Assembly (NCBI GenBank): GCA_021292165.1
Contig: CM037877.1
Span: 81,933,691 to 81,997,690, forward strand
Direction of reading: 5' to 3'
Source of the DNA: Shinisaurus crocodilurus
Taxonomy: Eukaryota; Chordata; Lepidosauria; Squamata; Shinisauridae
Length of the DNA stretch: 64,000 nt
Shown: positions 35,436 to 47,250 of the stretch, piece after piece
Layout: each line of letters starts with the position of its first letter
Position numbering within the stretch: position 1 is the first letter of the stretch
The notes under the pieces: generated by a model
What the model saw: only the letters and a program-made list of their open reading frames with translations
Database searches by the model: none
Told to the model about the DNA's origin: nothing
Made by a program: the position numbers and the translations under genes

Positions 35436-36719
35436 GGCTAGAATAAGGAACAGAAGGAGTAACAAGATGCGGGGGGAGGAAAGTGGTGTGAGGAGGGCTG
35501 GTTTGCAAGAAGAAGGGATGAGAGGAAGAAGCAGCTGAAGCAAGGAGGGTAGAAGGGGGAACGGCCTCTCCCTCCCACCGCAAATGTTCCCATGCCCTGC
35601 CTGTGAAATTTTATGAGCCCTCAGTTTACAGGCTGTTCAGAGGAATGATAAGAGTGCCCCTCCAGAATGGTTTGATGGATAGTTCTTTAACAGATGTTGC
35701 TGATGGAATAGGGCAGCCAATACTACTCTTCTAACTGTGATGTAGCTATTCATCAATATGCTCTACTCTCGTGGCTCAAGTCTGAAATCTCCGCTCTCCT
35801 GACAGGCCTTGAGCCTCTGGCTGGGCCTTTCATATTTCATTGCTCAGCCAGGCATGAAAGAAAAGAAACTTTGTAAAAAGAAAACTCTAGCGTGTCAGCA
35901 AGCTTTCTTCAAGCTGGCCGTAGTTAGTTAGTGTCTAATTAATAGAAAACCACAAGTTAGAAACTCGGGTGGTGGTATTGATCCAATGTAAGCTTGCCCT
36001 GGCGACTAATAGGAACTAAAAGCAGAGGTTGATCCAGCAGTCCTATTTGTTATGCTAGGAAATTCCATGAGCCAGATCCAGCTGTCATTTACATCCCTTT
36101 AAACTGAGTTTGAAGTGGATGATCCTTAAACAAGTCTGTGATTAGCTTTCCCCTGTGTAGCCAGGAGCATGCAACGCAGTGCATCACAGCCCCATCATTC
36201 TGACTGTATAACATTAAGGTGCAGGTGTGTATTGCTGTCAAGACTTTACAGTGGAGGTTGTGCCTAAATGGCCCTGTGAATGCAAGACTCTTGGCTTCAC
36301 ATGTTCCTTGGGATATGCTTGCCATGGTTATAGACATCATATAGGTTCACCTAAACCCATGCTAAAAAATAATAAAAAGATAAATCTTAAGGACTACTCT
36401 ATGCATGAGCCCCATTCCAGAGTTGGGGTTCAATATATGGAAACAGGCTTTCATATGCATTTCAGTTGCATGGAGCAGTAGCGATAAATAAACTTCAGAT
36501 GTGCACAATCATGTGCACATGAATACCATCCATCCTCAGTGAATTACTTTCTGTTGGATGTGCATTCAGATATACATCCCCACCCACATCCTGGTGTAAC
36601 TGTTACTGTACACAACTAGCATAGGTGATGATATTTTACTTACCGTACCTATGTTGGTGTATGTGATGTTATGATATTGTGTGTAAATTAATATGTGTAT
36701 ATACGGTAAGTATAGTAAT
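35436..36719. other. intergenic DNA, nothing recognised
   Basis: A palindromic TACGGTAA/TTACCGTA pair occurs at 36640-36710. No exon. Confidence 0.4.
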
Positions 36720-37192
36720 GTGTGTCCCTGTTATGAGTCTCTGGCTATAGGTATTCCTGTTTCATCTCTGTGTTTTATGGTAGGTAAGTCTATGGTGAGT
36801 GAGAAATGATGGGCAGGAAGAATGGTGGATTTGCATGTGTGAGCTGATTGGCTGAGAAAGTGAAGGGGGAGTGAAGTGTGTGTGCTGTGGGAGGCAGATT
36901 AAGTTACTGAGGAGTTTAGATAGAGAGTCAAAGACAGTAGTTAGAGTTAGTGAGTGTAGGAATTATTAATGTGAATGGATGGGCGAGGGTGAATTTAGAA
37001 ATAGAATAGGATAGATTAAATAGTATTAACTGAAACTTACGTATTGAACTTATTTCAAGAAACTTTTGTAGTATGAATGAACTTTACTTTGTCTGTTAAA
37101 GCAACCTGTGTGAGAAGCAGTGCTTTACATATTGTCAGAGAAAACCTAAAGGTGTTTATTAACATAAGGTGGGGATAATATGAATCCCACAA
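36720..37192 (+). mobile_element. possible solo LTR
   Basis: GA-rich then AT-rich DNA ends in TTTGTCTGTTAAAGC and TTTACATATTGTC, with a layout like the 11338-11900 block. The TG...CA ends are only approximate. No duplication and no coding region. Confidence 0.3.
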
Positions 37193-37317
37193 TTTATATT
37201 GAGGGACAGTGTGAGAGTTGTAAGGGTTATAGGGAGAAGACCCCTAAAACACACCCACAACTCCAAAAGGAGGGCAAAAAGAAGGCCCTACGGGGGGAAG
37301 GGTGTGACAGGGTACAA

Positions 37318-37456
37318 CAGGGCTTGGCAACTTGTGGCCCTCCAGATGTGTTGGCCTGCAGCACACACCAGCCCTAGCCAGCATAGTCAATGGTGAGGGA
37401 TGATGGGAGTTGTAGGGCAGAACATCTGGAGGAGGGCCACAGGCTGCCCAACCCTG
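37318..37456. mobile_element. degenerate hairpin MITE
   Basis: CAGGGCTTGGCAACTTGTGG and CCACAGGCTGCCCAACCCTG are inverted. The right arm contains GATGGGAGTTGTAGGGC. Confidence 0.6.
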
Positions 37457-37844
37457 ATACAGCTGATATACATATGCCTATTTTACTGAGCGTACAGATA
37501 CTGCATGTCAGTGCACTGGTAAGCCGTGACACAGTGTTTCCAGTCCATGCACACACAATACTGATGCAATCCTATGGCAAGAAAATAGGATGGGTACAGT
37601 GGCCTTCAGCCTGCCAGCATTCAGCATCGGCTCTGATTAGAGCCAAACTAGACATGAGAGCTGGAGCCACCTTGCTTATGTATACTGTGGGGTGAGTGTC
37701 TGAGTTTTCCAACAAATACTGTGCATGGATGAGGATAGTTGAACCCTTCCCGGCTTTATATTGCTGCGCTCTGTCACTTTAGCACTCTCCTCCCAGCCCA
37801 ATTTTGGAGTTGGGAAATTAAGGTGAAGGAGGGGCAGGGTTCAG

Positions 37845-38091
37845 TTTATTTTTTTATTTATTTTATTTATTATATTTGTACCCCGCCATTTTTCCTGCAA
37901 GGAACCCAAGGCGGCTTACATAATCCTCCTCCTCCTCTCCATTTTATCCTCACAACAACCCTGTGAGGTAGGTTAGGCTGAGAGTCAGTGACTGGCCCAA
38001 AGTCACCCAGTGAATTTCATGGCCGAGCGGGGACTAGAACCCAGATCTCCCGAGTCCCAGTCCAACACTCTCACCACTATGCCACACTGGC
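37845..38091 (-). mobile_element. tRNA-derived SINE
   Basis: Near full length in reverse, from (TTTA)n/TTATATTTGTACCCCGCC to CCACACTGGC. It is closely similar to the copies at 24653 and 41031. Confidence 0.9.
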
Positions 38092-38095
38092 TCTC

Positions 38096-38270
38096 ACTTA
38101 TTTATTCATATATACAACATGCATTAAATTTATATGCTGCCCAACTTGGGACAGTTTACAATCAGTAAAAACCCCAAATAACAATAAAACAATAACCAAA
38201 CCAATAAATGCAACAATTAAAAGATCAAAATATTAAAACATTAAAAATATTTAAAGTATTAAAGAGCCAG
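38096..38270 (-). mobile_element. LINE 3' tail fragment
   Basis: TTTATATGCTGCCCAACTTG, then ACAGTTTACAATCAG, then AACAATAAAAC repeats, as in L2/CR1 3' tails. The SINE abuts it. Confidence 0.55.
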
Positions 38271-39013
38271 TAGTAAAGTTAATGATTAGAGCAACAGATT
38301 GAAGATACAGGGCTTCTCTGCATGAGGCTTTTAACCCACCACTTTATTGAGACTTCTGCTTCCATTTTCTTTGCGGGATTAAGAGTGGGTCCTTTACACA
38401 TGTTCCCCCCCCCCTGGGGTTTTCTTTCTCTGCCTTTCTATATATTCCATTACACAACCACAAGGTGGCACTGCAGTATAGCAGAATTGCAAAAATGCAT
38501 GAGCTTCTCGTTCCACCATTTCCAGATAATATTACACTTTCCTCTATCTAAAAAAGCCACGGAAATGCCTGGAAAGCACAGAAGAGGCCTTGGAGGAGGA
38601 TGGCATCGTGTAAAGCACCCACAAACTACCATGAGTCACGAGCACACAATAAATGCCTTGTGTAGAGAAGCCCAAAATGCTAGCTGAAAGAGGAAGGTCT
38701 GTACAGTAAAGATGCCACGTAGATCTTCCAGGGAAGGGCATACCACCACAGACATGTAGATTGTGAAAATCAGATTCCCTACCCCTGCTTTATATGCAGA
38801 TGAGGCAGACACATGAACAACAGCTATGGCTGCCCCAGAATCCATCTTGGTTTTCTTGGGAAACATGAAGAAGCTGTGTGTCAGTTTCACCACATCTGAG
38901 GCTGCTTGGCCCCAGTTGGTTTTCAGAAACCAAGACTCTTGAGGGGAGACTGACCAAAGTCAGTCCAATAGCCCAGAATGTGGCTAATAGCAAAATAACC
39001 AAATGGATTTGGG
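38271..39013. other. intergenic DNA, nothing recognised
   Basis: A poly-C run is at 38406-38415. No recognised element. Confidence 0.4.
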
Positions 39014-39243
39014 CTTGGATCAAGCATCCTCATTCCACCAGTGGAAGGATACCGCTGGTGGAATGGGATTTCTGTGCACCCCTCTCCCCCATGCAGCCCC
39101 CAGCGTGCCCTCCAAATCCCCTCTGAAGGGTTGGATGGCCCTATGGAGGAATATGCATGGGGGGCTGCAGGGGGTGAGGGCACAGAAATACCATTCTGCA
39201 AGTGGTATTGTTCCATTGGTGGAATGAGGATGCTGGATCCAAT
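39014..39243. repeat. GGTTGGATCCAA-type MITE, clear inverted ends
   Basis: CTTGGATCAAGCATCCTC plus ATTCCACCAGTGGAA is inverted as TTCCATTGGTGGAAT plus GAGGATGCTGGATCCAA. This is the best-defined copy of the family. Confidence 0.7.
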
Positions 39244-40590
39244 CCCACGTGATGAGTTACAGTAAACTCTGCAATAGTATATATGACTGGAATTCACTCC
39301 AGTATATAATTCCAGTATATATGACTGGAATCATTCCAGAATGTGACCTGATAATACTTTTCAGTTTCCAATGCTACTGTTCATATAAAGTTTTACAAAC
39401 GTCTGCATGGCATTTCCCTCATGAAGTGTATAACATGCTATTTGAACACGCTGTGGCATTCCAAGCCAGTTTCCTGTGGTGGATACCAATCTGTCTGAAA
39501 TCTAGCAGCCCCATTTTTCCCCTTTGGGCCCCTCTTCCCATCATTTGATGCGAAAATACTGCATATTAACCCAATTTATCCATCTTGTGCAGGAAGGATG
39601 CAGTAGTGATGCTATAAATTCTGTCGACATAGTTCTCGGCTGGTAAGGTGAATTGATTTTCCATTTGCCTGTCTTGGAAGGCTTATTTCCTTGAAAAGAG
39701 ACAAGTCTGAATGCAGTCATGGAAATAAAAAAATATCCCTGTTCATTCTTGTTATATGGTTGGAACAGTTTCTGTAATGGGTGTGTGTGTGCATGTGTGT
39801 GTTTATAAAGAGAGAGTTATAACAACTATACAGAAACCTAGAGAAGCTGGACACTGCTAGCAGTGTGAAAATAATATATGCTATGTGTTTAATTGGAAGG
39901 TGTGTGTAAGATTATAATGGAACTTACAGCCTATGACAATAGAAATAATTTTTAAAATTATTTTCTAAGCATGGATTAATCTGTATCTAATTCTGTCAGG
40001 AACTGCTGATCGCTGCCCCATGTGGTGAATCTCACAACTGCAGCCTCTCAGTAAAGACTTCTGGCTCTGGACAGACTCTACTCTACCCACCCAGACAGAC
40101 CATTGGCTTCACCTAGACTGGAAGGAATATAAGGGGGCTTCCTATCACAATGGTGATTTGCTTGAGTACTAAGGTCTACCTAAACTCTGGCATGCTCTTC
40201 AGTCCTGAATTCTGGCTTGTTCTCTGGTACTGTCTCTTTTGTTTGCTGACCCTTATTGCTTTTTGGCCCTGACCCCCCAGTTTTTGGCTCCTGGCTTACT
40301 CCAGACTACTGCCCATGGCCCAGACCTGACTCTTTGAGTTTGTTGGTACATGTTCTACTTCTACAGGTATATGTCCTCTGTTTTCAAGAGCAGACTGCAG
40401 GTTCAACAAGGATGAGAGGAAATGCTTTGTTGTGCTTTTGAAAAACATGCACCACTGCACCACTTTCACAAGGGTGCCCCCTCCCTCAGAGGAAGCATGT
40501 CACTTTCTGCAGCTTTCATCCTAAAGGAATGATGTGACCATGTAAATGCAACAACTAAAGACTTTATTAATCCCTGTTATATCACAAGAT
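39244..40590. other. intergenic DNA, weak LTR-like block
   Basis: A (GT)n tract is at 39780-39803. 40010-40400 (ATATAAGGGGGCTTCC and CT-rich DNA) resembles an LTR promoter but has no defined ends. Confidence 0.25.
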
Positions 40591-40599
40591 CACTCATGT

Positions 40600-40935
40600 C
40601 AGTAGTTGCAGGATCAGGCTCACTTCTTAGGGATCACTGTAAGTTGCTGCAGGATGAGGTGGACCCCTGAACAATACTAGTAAGTGGCTGCAGGACCACA
40701 ATGGATGCCGGCAGGATACAGTAGGATTCTGTGACCAACGGCTTTTAAGGAATGTTGCTGAAGGCCTGAAAATGGAGGTTCCCCATGGATTTGCTCAATC
40801 AGTTAGGGGCTCCCATCAGATCTGTACATCCCTCATCCGCAGGACCAGGATGGGTGATTGCCGTGTGAGCCAAGTAGCTGCAGGATCAGGGAGAATCATA
40901 GTGATGCCAGCCATAGATTTGATGCAGAACCAGGA
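40600..40935 (+). repeat. degenerate GCTGCAGGAT tandem region
   Basis: Variants of GCTGCAGGATCAGG recur at irregular 40-60-bp spacing. The 98-bp direct repeat (first copy) lies within it. Confidence 0.5.
40725..40822 (+). repeat. 98-bp direct repeat, copy 1
   Basis: It runs from GATTCTGTGACCAACGGC to TTAGGGGCTCCCATCAGATC. It differs from 43430-43527 at two bases only. Confidence 0.97.
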
Positions 40936-41030
40936 TGATCTGGTACTAAGTTTACTATGGAACTGAACAAGTCTTCTCTGGTGTCCTTGTCTTTATGCTT
41001 TCCTGACTGCTCTGGAAAGTCTTCTGTTTT

Positions 41031-41281
41031 TATTTTATTTATTATTTTATTTATTCATTATATTTATACCCCGCCTTTTTTCCTGAAAGGAACCCAAGGC
41101 AGCTTACATAATCCTCCTCCTCCTCTCCATTTTATCCTCACAACAACCCTGTGAGGTAGGTTAGGCTGAGAGTCAGTGACTGGCCCAAAGTCACCCAGTG
41201 AGTTTCATGGCCAAGTGGGGACTAGAACCCAGATCTCCCGAGTCCCAGTCCAACACTCTAACCACTATGCCACACTGGCTC
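41031..41281 (-). mobile_element. tRNA-derived SINE
   Basis: Near full length in reverse, from the (TTTA)n tail to ATGCCACACTGGCTC. The body CACCCAGTGAGTTTCATGG is intact. Confidence 0.9.
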
Positions 41282-41962
41282 CTAGCAGCCACTCCTCTGC
41301 TTCAGCTCTTTGGCCTACTAATGCACTCATTGCTCTTTTCCCTTTTCTACTAGCCCTTGTTATGCCTTCTGTTCTTTTTTCCTTTCCTGTTTCTCTCTCC
41401 AGCCATCCCTCCAGAACCTCCTTGCTCCAGTCTTTTCTCTCTCACCTGAGTGTCCAGCATTCAGGTTTTTATCCTGTGCTTCTGCCCTGCCTCCTCCTCC
41501 TCCTTCCTTGAGACATTTAAAGAGCCCTCTCCCCGATGCCCTTCCCTTCTGTTTAACCAGCCTTAGCTGCAGATGGCTACTGTTCCTGGGCAACCAGACA
41601 CACCTTGGGGATTGCACACCCTCCCCATGACTCCTCACACTAAGAAATGGACATGTTACAGCCAGGGCCGGTGCTACCATTAGGCCAACTAGGCAGCTGC
41701 CTAGGGCGCCGGGCTAAAGGGGGCGCCAGAAACGCCTTGAAAAAAAATCTCCCTGACCAGGTTGCTCTGTCACTTAGACGCCAGGATAACCTTTAGCCTC
41801 CCCCCCCATCCTGTCCATGCCAACCGCAGTGCAACAGGACCAAGGAGACTCAGCAACAGAAGGAAGGTCTCCAGCCCCTTCACGTCGAATTCACTGCGGT
41901 GTGTGTGTGTGTAGGCTCCTAGGTCTGTGCCTTTAAGGGGATTCCTCCCAGCCTGCAGAGTG

Positions 41963-42055
41963 CAATCCGATCCATGTCTACTCAGAAGTAAGTGCCATTA
42001 AGTCCAATGGGACTTACTCCCAGGTAAGTGACGTATGGAATTGCAGCCTTAGGGT
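41963..42055. repeat. TGCAATCCTA-type MITE within hAT
   Basis: GTGCAATCCGATCCATG, then GTCCAATGGGACTTACTCCC, then GTATGGAATTGCAGCC. This is the cleanest central palindrome of the family. Confidence 0.65.
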
Positions 42056-42817
42056 GTTCTCACAAGTGAAACGAAGAATGCCGCTTAGGCCACAGTGGGT
42101 GGGTCACTTGGGAAGATGCTTCATGCGGAAGACAAAGCAAAAAGAGGCCGTTTGGAAATCTGCATGTGCACTCGAGGCCACTGTGGATTGTCAGACGTGT
42201 TTACCTTGAAGTAAGTCCCTGAAGTCAAGGGGCCGTAAGTGCACATATGGCTGTTGCTGCCGACTGTTCAAATGCCATCAGTTCCAGATCGCTCCTTTAT
42301 TAACTGGGGTACTCATGGAACAGCCCTCCTGCAGGTAGCCCTCAATCCGAATCGTATTTCTCTGGAAGTAAAACGTAGTGTAGGATTGAAGGGGGGGAGG
42401 CGGGGGTGGGGCTGTGAACCTCAAAGCGCAAGACACGATTACTGGGAAATGGAGGAAAGTTTATTTCCAAAGGAGGAGTAGACCCCTTCCGGTTTGAAGC
42501 AGAAGTTCTTGGAAATGACCCTTCGGCTGCAATGCAAGCAATTCTCACTGGAAGCGAAGTCCGGGAACGTTAACGGGCCAGGCCTCCCTTCGAATCAAAT
42601 GGGTCTGGGACCAGGGCAGGGGCGCTATCTGAGCAGGGCAGGGGCCTGTGCGCCCCCCCTCCAGGTTTATATTATTATTATTTCTCCAAAGCCCCAGGAT
42701 TATTTCTCTGTTCTGGCCAAATCTCCAGTTCCACACTAAGGTGATATACAATTAAATGATAAGCATTTCAAAGGCACGAAGAAGGTGACTCGGTTGATGT
42801 GCTGCTGTACAGATTGC

Positions 42818-42818
<1 letters not shown>

Positions 42819-42888
<70 letters not shown>
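42819..42888 (+). repeat. (GT)n(GA)n compound microsatellite
   Basis: About 15 GT units run directly into about 19 GA units. It creates spurious open frames on both strands. Confidence 0.98.
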
Positions 42889-42890
<2 letters not shown>

Positions 42891-43429
42891 CCCTCCTGAA
42901 AATGTAGTTTCTGTCACACTTCACCAGGAATTTTTTTATATAGCAAATTGGTACTACATCAACATGTATTTTATGTATGTTAGTCAATGTTTATGGTAAT
43001 AATTTTTTTAGGTTTTGCCAATTGACTTTTATTTCATAATGGGCATAGGGCTGGAGGGAGGGAGGGCTCAAGTGGGAAGGGGGGGGCGCTAAATATCTGA
43101 TCTTGCCTAGGGCAACAAACTGCCTTGCACCGGCCCTGGTTACAGCCCATAACAGACCCTCTGCACTGAATTATCCCAGCCTGAGTTATAACACATAGCA
43201 AGGGTACATTGCAATCATGTGATGGATCCAATCTATGTGATTAGTACACCTTCATATTACAGTGGTAGGCTGAGTAATTCACTACAGAAGAGCCATTTTA
43301 GTGGCATCCCCCCCCCCCCCCGGCTCCTGTCATGTGTGCTCCAACTCTGTGGGAAAGGGGCCATGAGGAATGCATCACCCAACACTTGCAATGAGGTGAC
43401 ATTCTTAGTATTTTGTTATGTGGTGTGAT

Positions 43430-43527
43430 GATTCTGTGACCAACGGCTTTTAAGGAATGTTGCTGAAGGCCTGAAAATGGAGGTTCCCTATGGATTTGCT
43501 CAATCAGTTAGGGGTTCCCATCAGATC
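43430..43527 (+). repeat. 98-bp direct repeat, copy 2
   Basis: Second copy of 40725-40822 with changes C to T at two positions. It lies just beyond the hAT element. Confidence 0.97.
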
Positions 43528-43732
43528 AACAGTGCCCAGACAATGGGACTTGTGCAGGAAATGTTCCTAATGGACTATTCCCAATATTGTTACTTTGCCA
43601 TGCATACAATTGGGTTATCAATACAGTTTGCCCCTCCCCTCCAGCACTATGAATGAATATACTCTGCTTGTGTTTGCTACGCATCACTTTGTTAAAACAT
43701 TAACAGCTTCGCTCATTCAAAAGCTCAGACTA

Positions 43733-44240
43733 TATTGTGGTATTTTAACATACCCCAGGAATACAGTATAGCTGAAACTGAGGTAAAACACTTTTCTTTC
43801 CACACCTAAGAAACTACAGATTGACAGAAGTTGGGCTTTAAATGTTGTTGCTGTCAGCGACCTCTGCTGTTTGAAAATAAGGATTGCTTGACTACCAACT
43901 AATGTTAAATACAAATCTTTCGGTGGCTTTTAAAACTTGTGCGATCATAAAAAAAACTTACAGCTTTGTCAGTTGTATATATAAGTTGCACACAACAATT
44001 ATTCCACTTTATTAAAAAAAATAAAATCTTCACCAGTTTAATGCTGAAACTGTACTGTGGCATCTAGGTTACCACAGGAATAATGTATAGTTGAAAACGA
44101 AGGTAAAAGCAGCTGTTGTGTGTGAGAAACTGCAGGCTGACAAAAGGCAAGCGTTATATGTTGCTGCTGTTAGTGACCTCTAATGGTTGAAATAAGAATA
44201 TTTTGACTACCAACATTAAAAACCAACATTAAAAAAAGTC
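43733..44240 (+). repeat. diverged tandem duplication, unit about 310 bp
   Basis: 43733-43915 and 44046-44235 align along their length: CAGGAATACAGTATAGCTG with CAGGAATAATGTATAGTTG, GAAACTACAGATTGACAG with GAAACTGCAGGCTGACAA, and TTGACTACCAAC in both. Confidence 0.75.
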
Positions 44241-44689
44241 CCACACAGATTTAAACCATATGGAATCAAAGTGGTGTAACTGAACAAGATATCAGGCAGT
44301 ACACTAAATGGCACTCCTGCTTATATTCATGTGCACATGTCATAACTCAAATGAATGTGCTTCTCAAGATAAAGGCTGCACAACTGTAAAATAAAGGCCC
44401 AAGTAATTCTAATAATTGGAATGTGATTTTAAATTGTTATTATTATTATTTTTTTTACATCACCCAGAGAATGATTGTTATTGGATGATTGATAAATACA
44501 ACAAACAAAAATAGGTAGGCACTGGCAGCATGTGAATCTGTTATTTAAAAAACCAACAGACAGCTCTACAAATATGCTACCGTTCCACCTCAATTACTGT
44601 TCCCAGTGTTTCACACCCCAATTTTGGAAATCCGTCATTTTCACACTTTTATATTTTAAGAAAAAGCTAGGTAGCATTATCTACTGTGT
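44241..44689. other. intergenic DNA with LINE tail scrap
   Basis: 44420-44510 resembles a LINE tail (ACATCACCCAGAGAATG to GATAAATACAACAAACAAA). The rest is not recognised. Confidence 0.35.
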
Positions 44690-45240
44690 AGTAGTAACAC
44701 AATTTATTGCTTATAGCCAATGGCCATCACAATACAGTTACAGAATACAAAAAAACCATTTAATACAATAAAATAAAACAAAAATACAGTAAAATGGTCG
44801 GAATTTAAAATGTTCCTTCTGTGCTGCTCCCTTAGGGTTTGGCAATAATTTGGCCTAGAAGGGCAGCCCTTATTTTTCTTGCAGCTAGTGCAAATAAAGC
44901 AATCCTATAACTGATAAATTTATCCACGTCAGCCAACAGCCATCTAATTTTAAAGTCGTCTGACTGACCTTCCAACGTGTCCTGGAAAGGAGTTATAAAT
45001 TTAGCCCTAGGTGAATTATAGAGTGGGCAGTATAGAATGTAATGTACAAGATCTTTGATATGCCCCGCTTCACAAATACAGAGACGCTCCTTGGTAGCAT
45101 TATCTGAACTGGCTTATATATCTTGGTCAATATACTGGAACTCAATCTAACAAGATGGAGATTTTGTGGGTAGGGGGTTCATTGTTCAGGGAAATTGTCT
45201 TCAACCTGTTCACAATGAGGCTGCACTCCCTGTAAGAGAT
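44690..45240 (-). mobile_element. non-LTR retrotransposon C-terminus (R4/Dong-like?)
   Basis: On the minus strand an uninterrupted stretch from about 45105 to a stop near 44838 reads LCICEAGHIKDLVHYILYCP, then ISYRIALFALAARKIRAALL. A C-x-C...H...C knuckle after the RT, followed by this helix, is typical of site-directed or R4-like LINEs, but the clade is inferred from memory. The 3' tail is at 44690-44830. Confidence 0.6.
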
Positions 45241-45289
45241 CCAGTTTGCAATTTGGGTACTACTAAATGCAGTTTTGTCACAGGAGGTC

Positions 45290-45600
45290 CAGGTAGCCTG
45301 TGCAACAAGGTGTGCCTTTCATCAGCCTGAACAGACATAGACTTGCCACAGTTATCCATATCCTGGGAACATCAGAGATTGACTACTGTAATGCATTGTA
45401 TGTAGGGCTGCCTTTGAAGACCTCAGAAACTGCAGTTGGTTCAGAATACAGCTGCTAGGTTACTAAATGTGACTTGTGATTTTGAATGTATTGTGCCATT
45501 TCTGAGCACAATTCAAAGTATTGGTGCTTCCCTTTAAAGCTGTATATGTGTTTTGGGAGCCAGGTACCTGAAGAAATACTTGCTTCCATATCAGCCTGCA
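45290..45600 (+). mobile_element. L2/CR1-like LINE coding remnant
   Basis: GACTACTGTAATGCATTGTATG matches the conserved DYCNALYVGLP segment, followed by LVQNTAARL-like and TFKAVYVFWEPGT-like remnants with stops. Confidence 0.7.
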
Positions 45601-45955
45601 GTCAAAGGAATTTAATGGAATTGTATATGCATGAACACAACACAATCTAAGGCAGGAACTACGCATAACAAAATGTGCATTGGTAAAGTGTAAAACAAAG
45701 GTACTGACACTGTACTAAGAATTAGGAAGTCGTCAGTTCAAATATCTGAAATACCCCAAGAGTCTTGAGCTTACCAGGTGGCCTTAGGCAAGCCATTCAT
45801 CCTCAGGCTCAGCTCCCAGCCCCATCTGCAAAACAATATAGGGGAAAAGCTGAGGGAAAGGATTAACCCAAACCCACTCCCACAGAGCCATGGTTCAGAT
45901 CTGAGATCTGCTGCTGCTGTTATATCGCTTCTAGCTGAGCCCTCAGACTCTACAT

Positions 45956-46089
45956 CAGTCTTCCCCAACCTGGTGCCCTCCAGATGTTTTGGACTTCAAC
46001 TCCCATCAGCCCCAGCCAGCATGGCCAAGGGTCAGGAATTCTGGGAGTTGTGGTCCAAACATCTGGAGGGCGCCAGGTTGGGAAGGCCG
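45956..46089. mobile_element. hairpin MITE of the ACTACAACTCCCAG family
   Basis: CTTCCCCAACCTGGTGCCC and GGCGCCAGGTTGGGAAGG are inverted. CTCTACAT and CTCTCCAC flank it as a possible decayed 8-bp duplication. Confidence 0.7.
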
Positions 46090-47250
46090 CTCTCCACGAA
46101 CATACTCAGGACCAAACTAGATGCGGTAGAGCGGGAGTTCTGGGTTCAGGATCTCATGTGGGTTAATTTTGAAAAAATTAATAGCTGGCACACAGAGAAT
46201 GGATTGGGATCATGTGCCATGGGGAAGGTACATTTTCCCTATTAAGTACCCCCCCCAACCACTATTTGCCCCACAGGGGAAAGCACACAGGAACTGATAT
46301 TGTTTTCCCTGTGGAACAAATAGCAACTGGGGTGGATTTTAATTGGGGGAAGCAGTAATCCTCTCTCCCCCAGGGCGATGGTTCAGATCTGATTTCCACT
46401 GCCGCAGCTATTCTATATTTTGTTTTTGTTTTAATGTCATGCCTAGTTGAGCCCTCAAGTGTCTACGTGAGCATACTAAAAGGGAAAAAAAAAAGACTGG
46501 TGTCTCACAACAATGAACAATTTTGTTTACGGCTGGAGTTTACAGTGTATTTATATGTCAGTCAAACATTTCCATTATATCCTATAATTAAATCTTTGCT
46601 GAGAAAGTGAAGAGATGCAAGATATTTTCCCTTGGCAGACCATACGTGGCTAACGTGTCAATCATCTACTATATAATTTAGTGTTAAAAGTTAAATGTCA
46701 GGATTCCAATGAAATGAGTGATGCTATGCTGGAGTTAAATGTCTACCTACAGAGGATAAACACAGAAGCACCATTGCTGTCAACCATTGTTTTTTTGACC
46801 ATTTGTAGACTTGCTCACGTCACGCAATGTTTCCTCCACACTGAGGTTCTTCACAGCCAAGCATTGGTGTACATGTTTTTTACTTACTTCACTATGAATA
46901 TAAAGTGGGCTGTGTAGCTGCTTTGGTGTTTTATTATTAGATAATTTACTTTTGATCAAATGGTGGAAACAGAGCAAGCAGAGTGCAGAAAATCTGTAGG
47001 CTTTCGGTTATGCAAACCTGATCTAATCTGGCTTCCTTTTATGGGATCGTGCAGGCATTTTGTGGAGGTTTTTGTGGTTTGCCATCCCAACTGGGTATTC
47101 AGAATGGCAGTGTTGGTCCTTTCCTAATATTCTCAAGTAAAGTGCAGTAGAAGATCCTAAATGTATGTATCCTACCATTCTAGATACATCAGGTCTCTTA
47201 ATTCAAATGGAGGCCCTGGTCATGCTATTTAGTCATGAAGGATGACTAAA
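46090..47250. other. intergenic DNA, nothing recognised
   Basis: No recognised repeat or exon. Confidence 0.45.

Larger units (their letters stand above)
41663..43138 (+). mobile_element. nonautonomous hAT element, 1.48 kb
   Basis: It starts CAGGGCCGGTGCTACC and ends CCTTGCACCGGCCCTG (a perfect CAGGGCCGGTGC terminus). The exact 8-bp duplication GTTACAGC flanks it (41655-41662 and 43139-43146). The subterminal GGCGCCAGAAACGCCTTG matches the 14639 copy in reverse. The interior contains a TGCAATCC MITE (41963-42055) and a compound (GT)n(GA)n microsatellite. No transposase frame. Confidence 0.92.

Noticed and set aside
42736..42999. Open frames with long SL/THTH or RE repeats
   Set aside because: These are translations of the (GT)n(GA)n microsatellite.
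40725..43527. 98-bp direct repeats as LTRs of a retroelement
   Set aside because: They lack TG...CA ends, primer-binding site and polypurine tract, and the interval between them is a SINE plus a hAT element.
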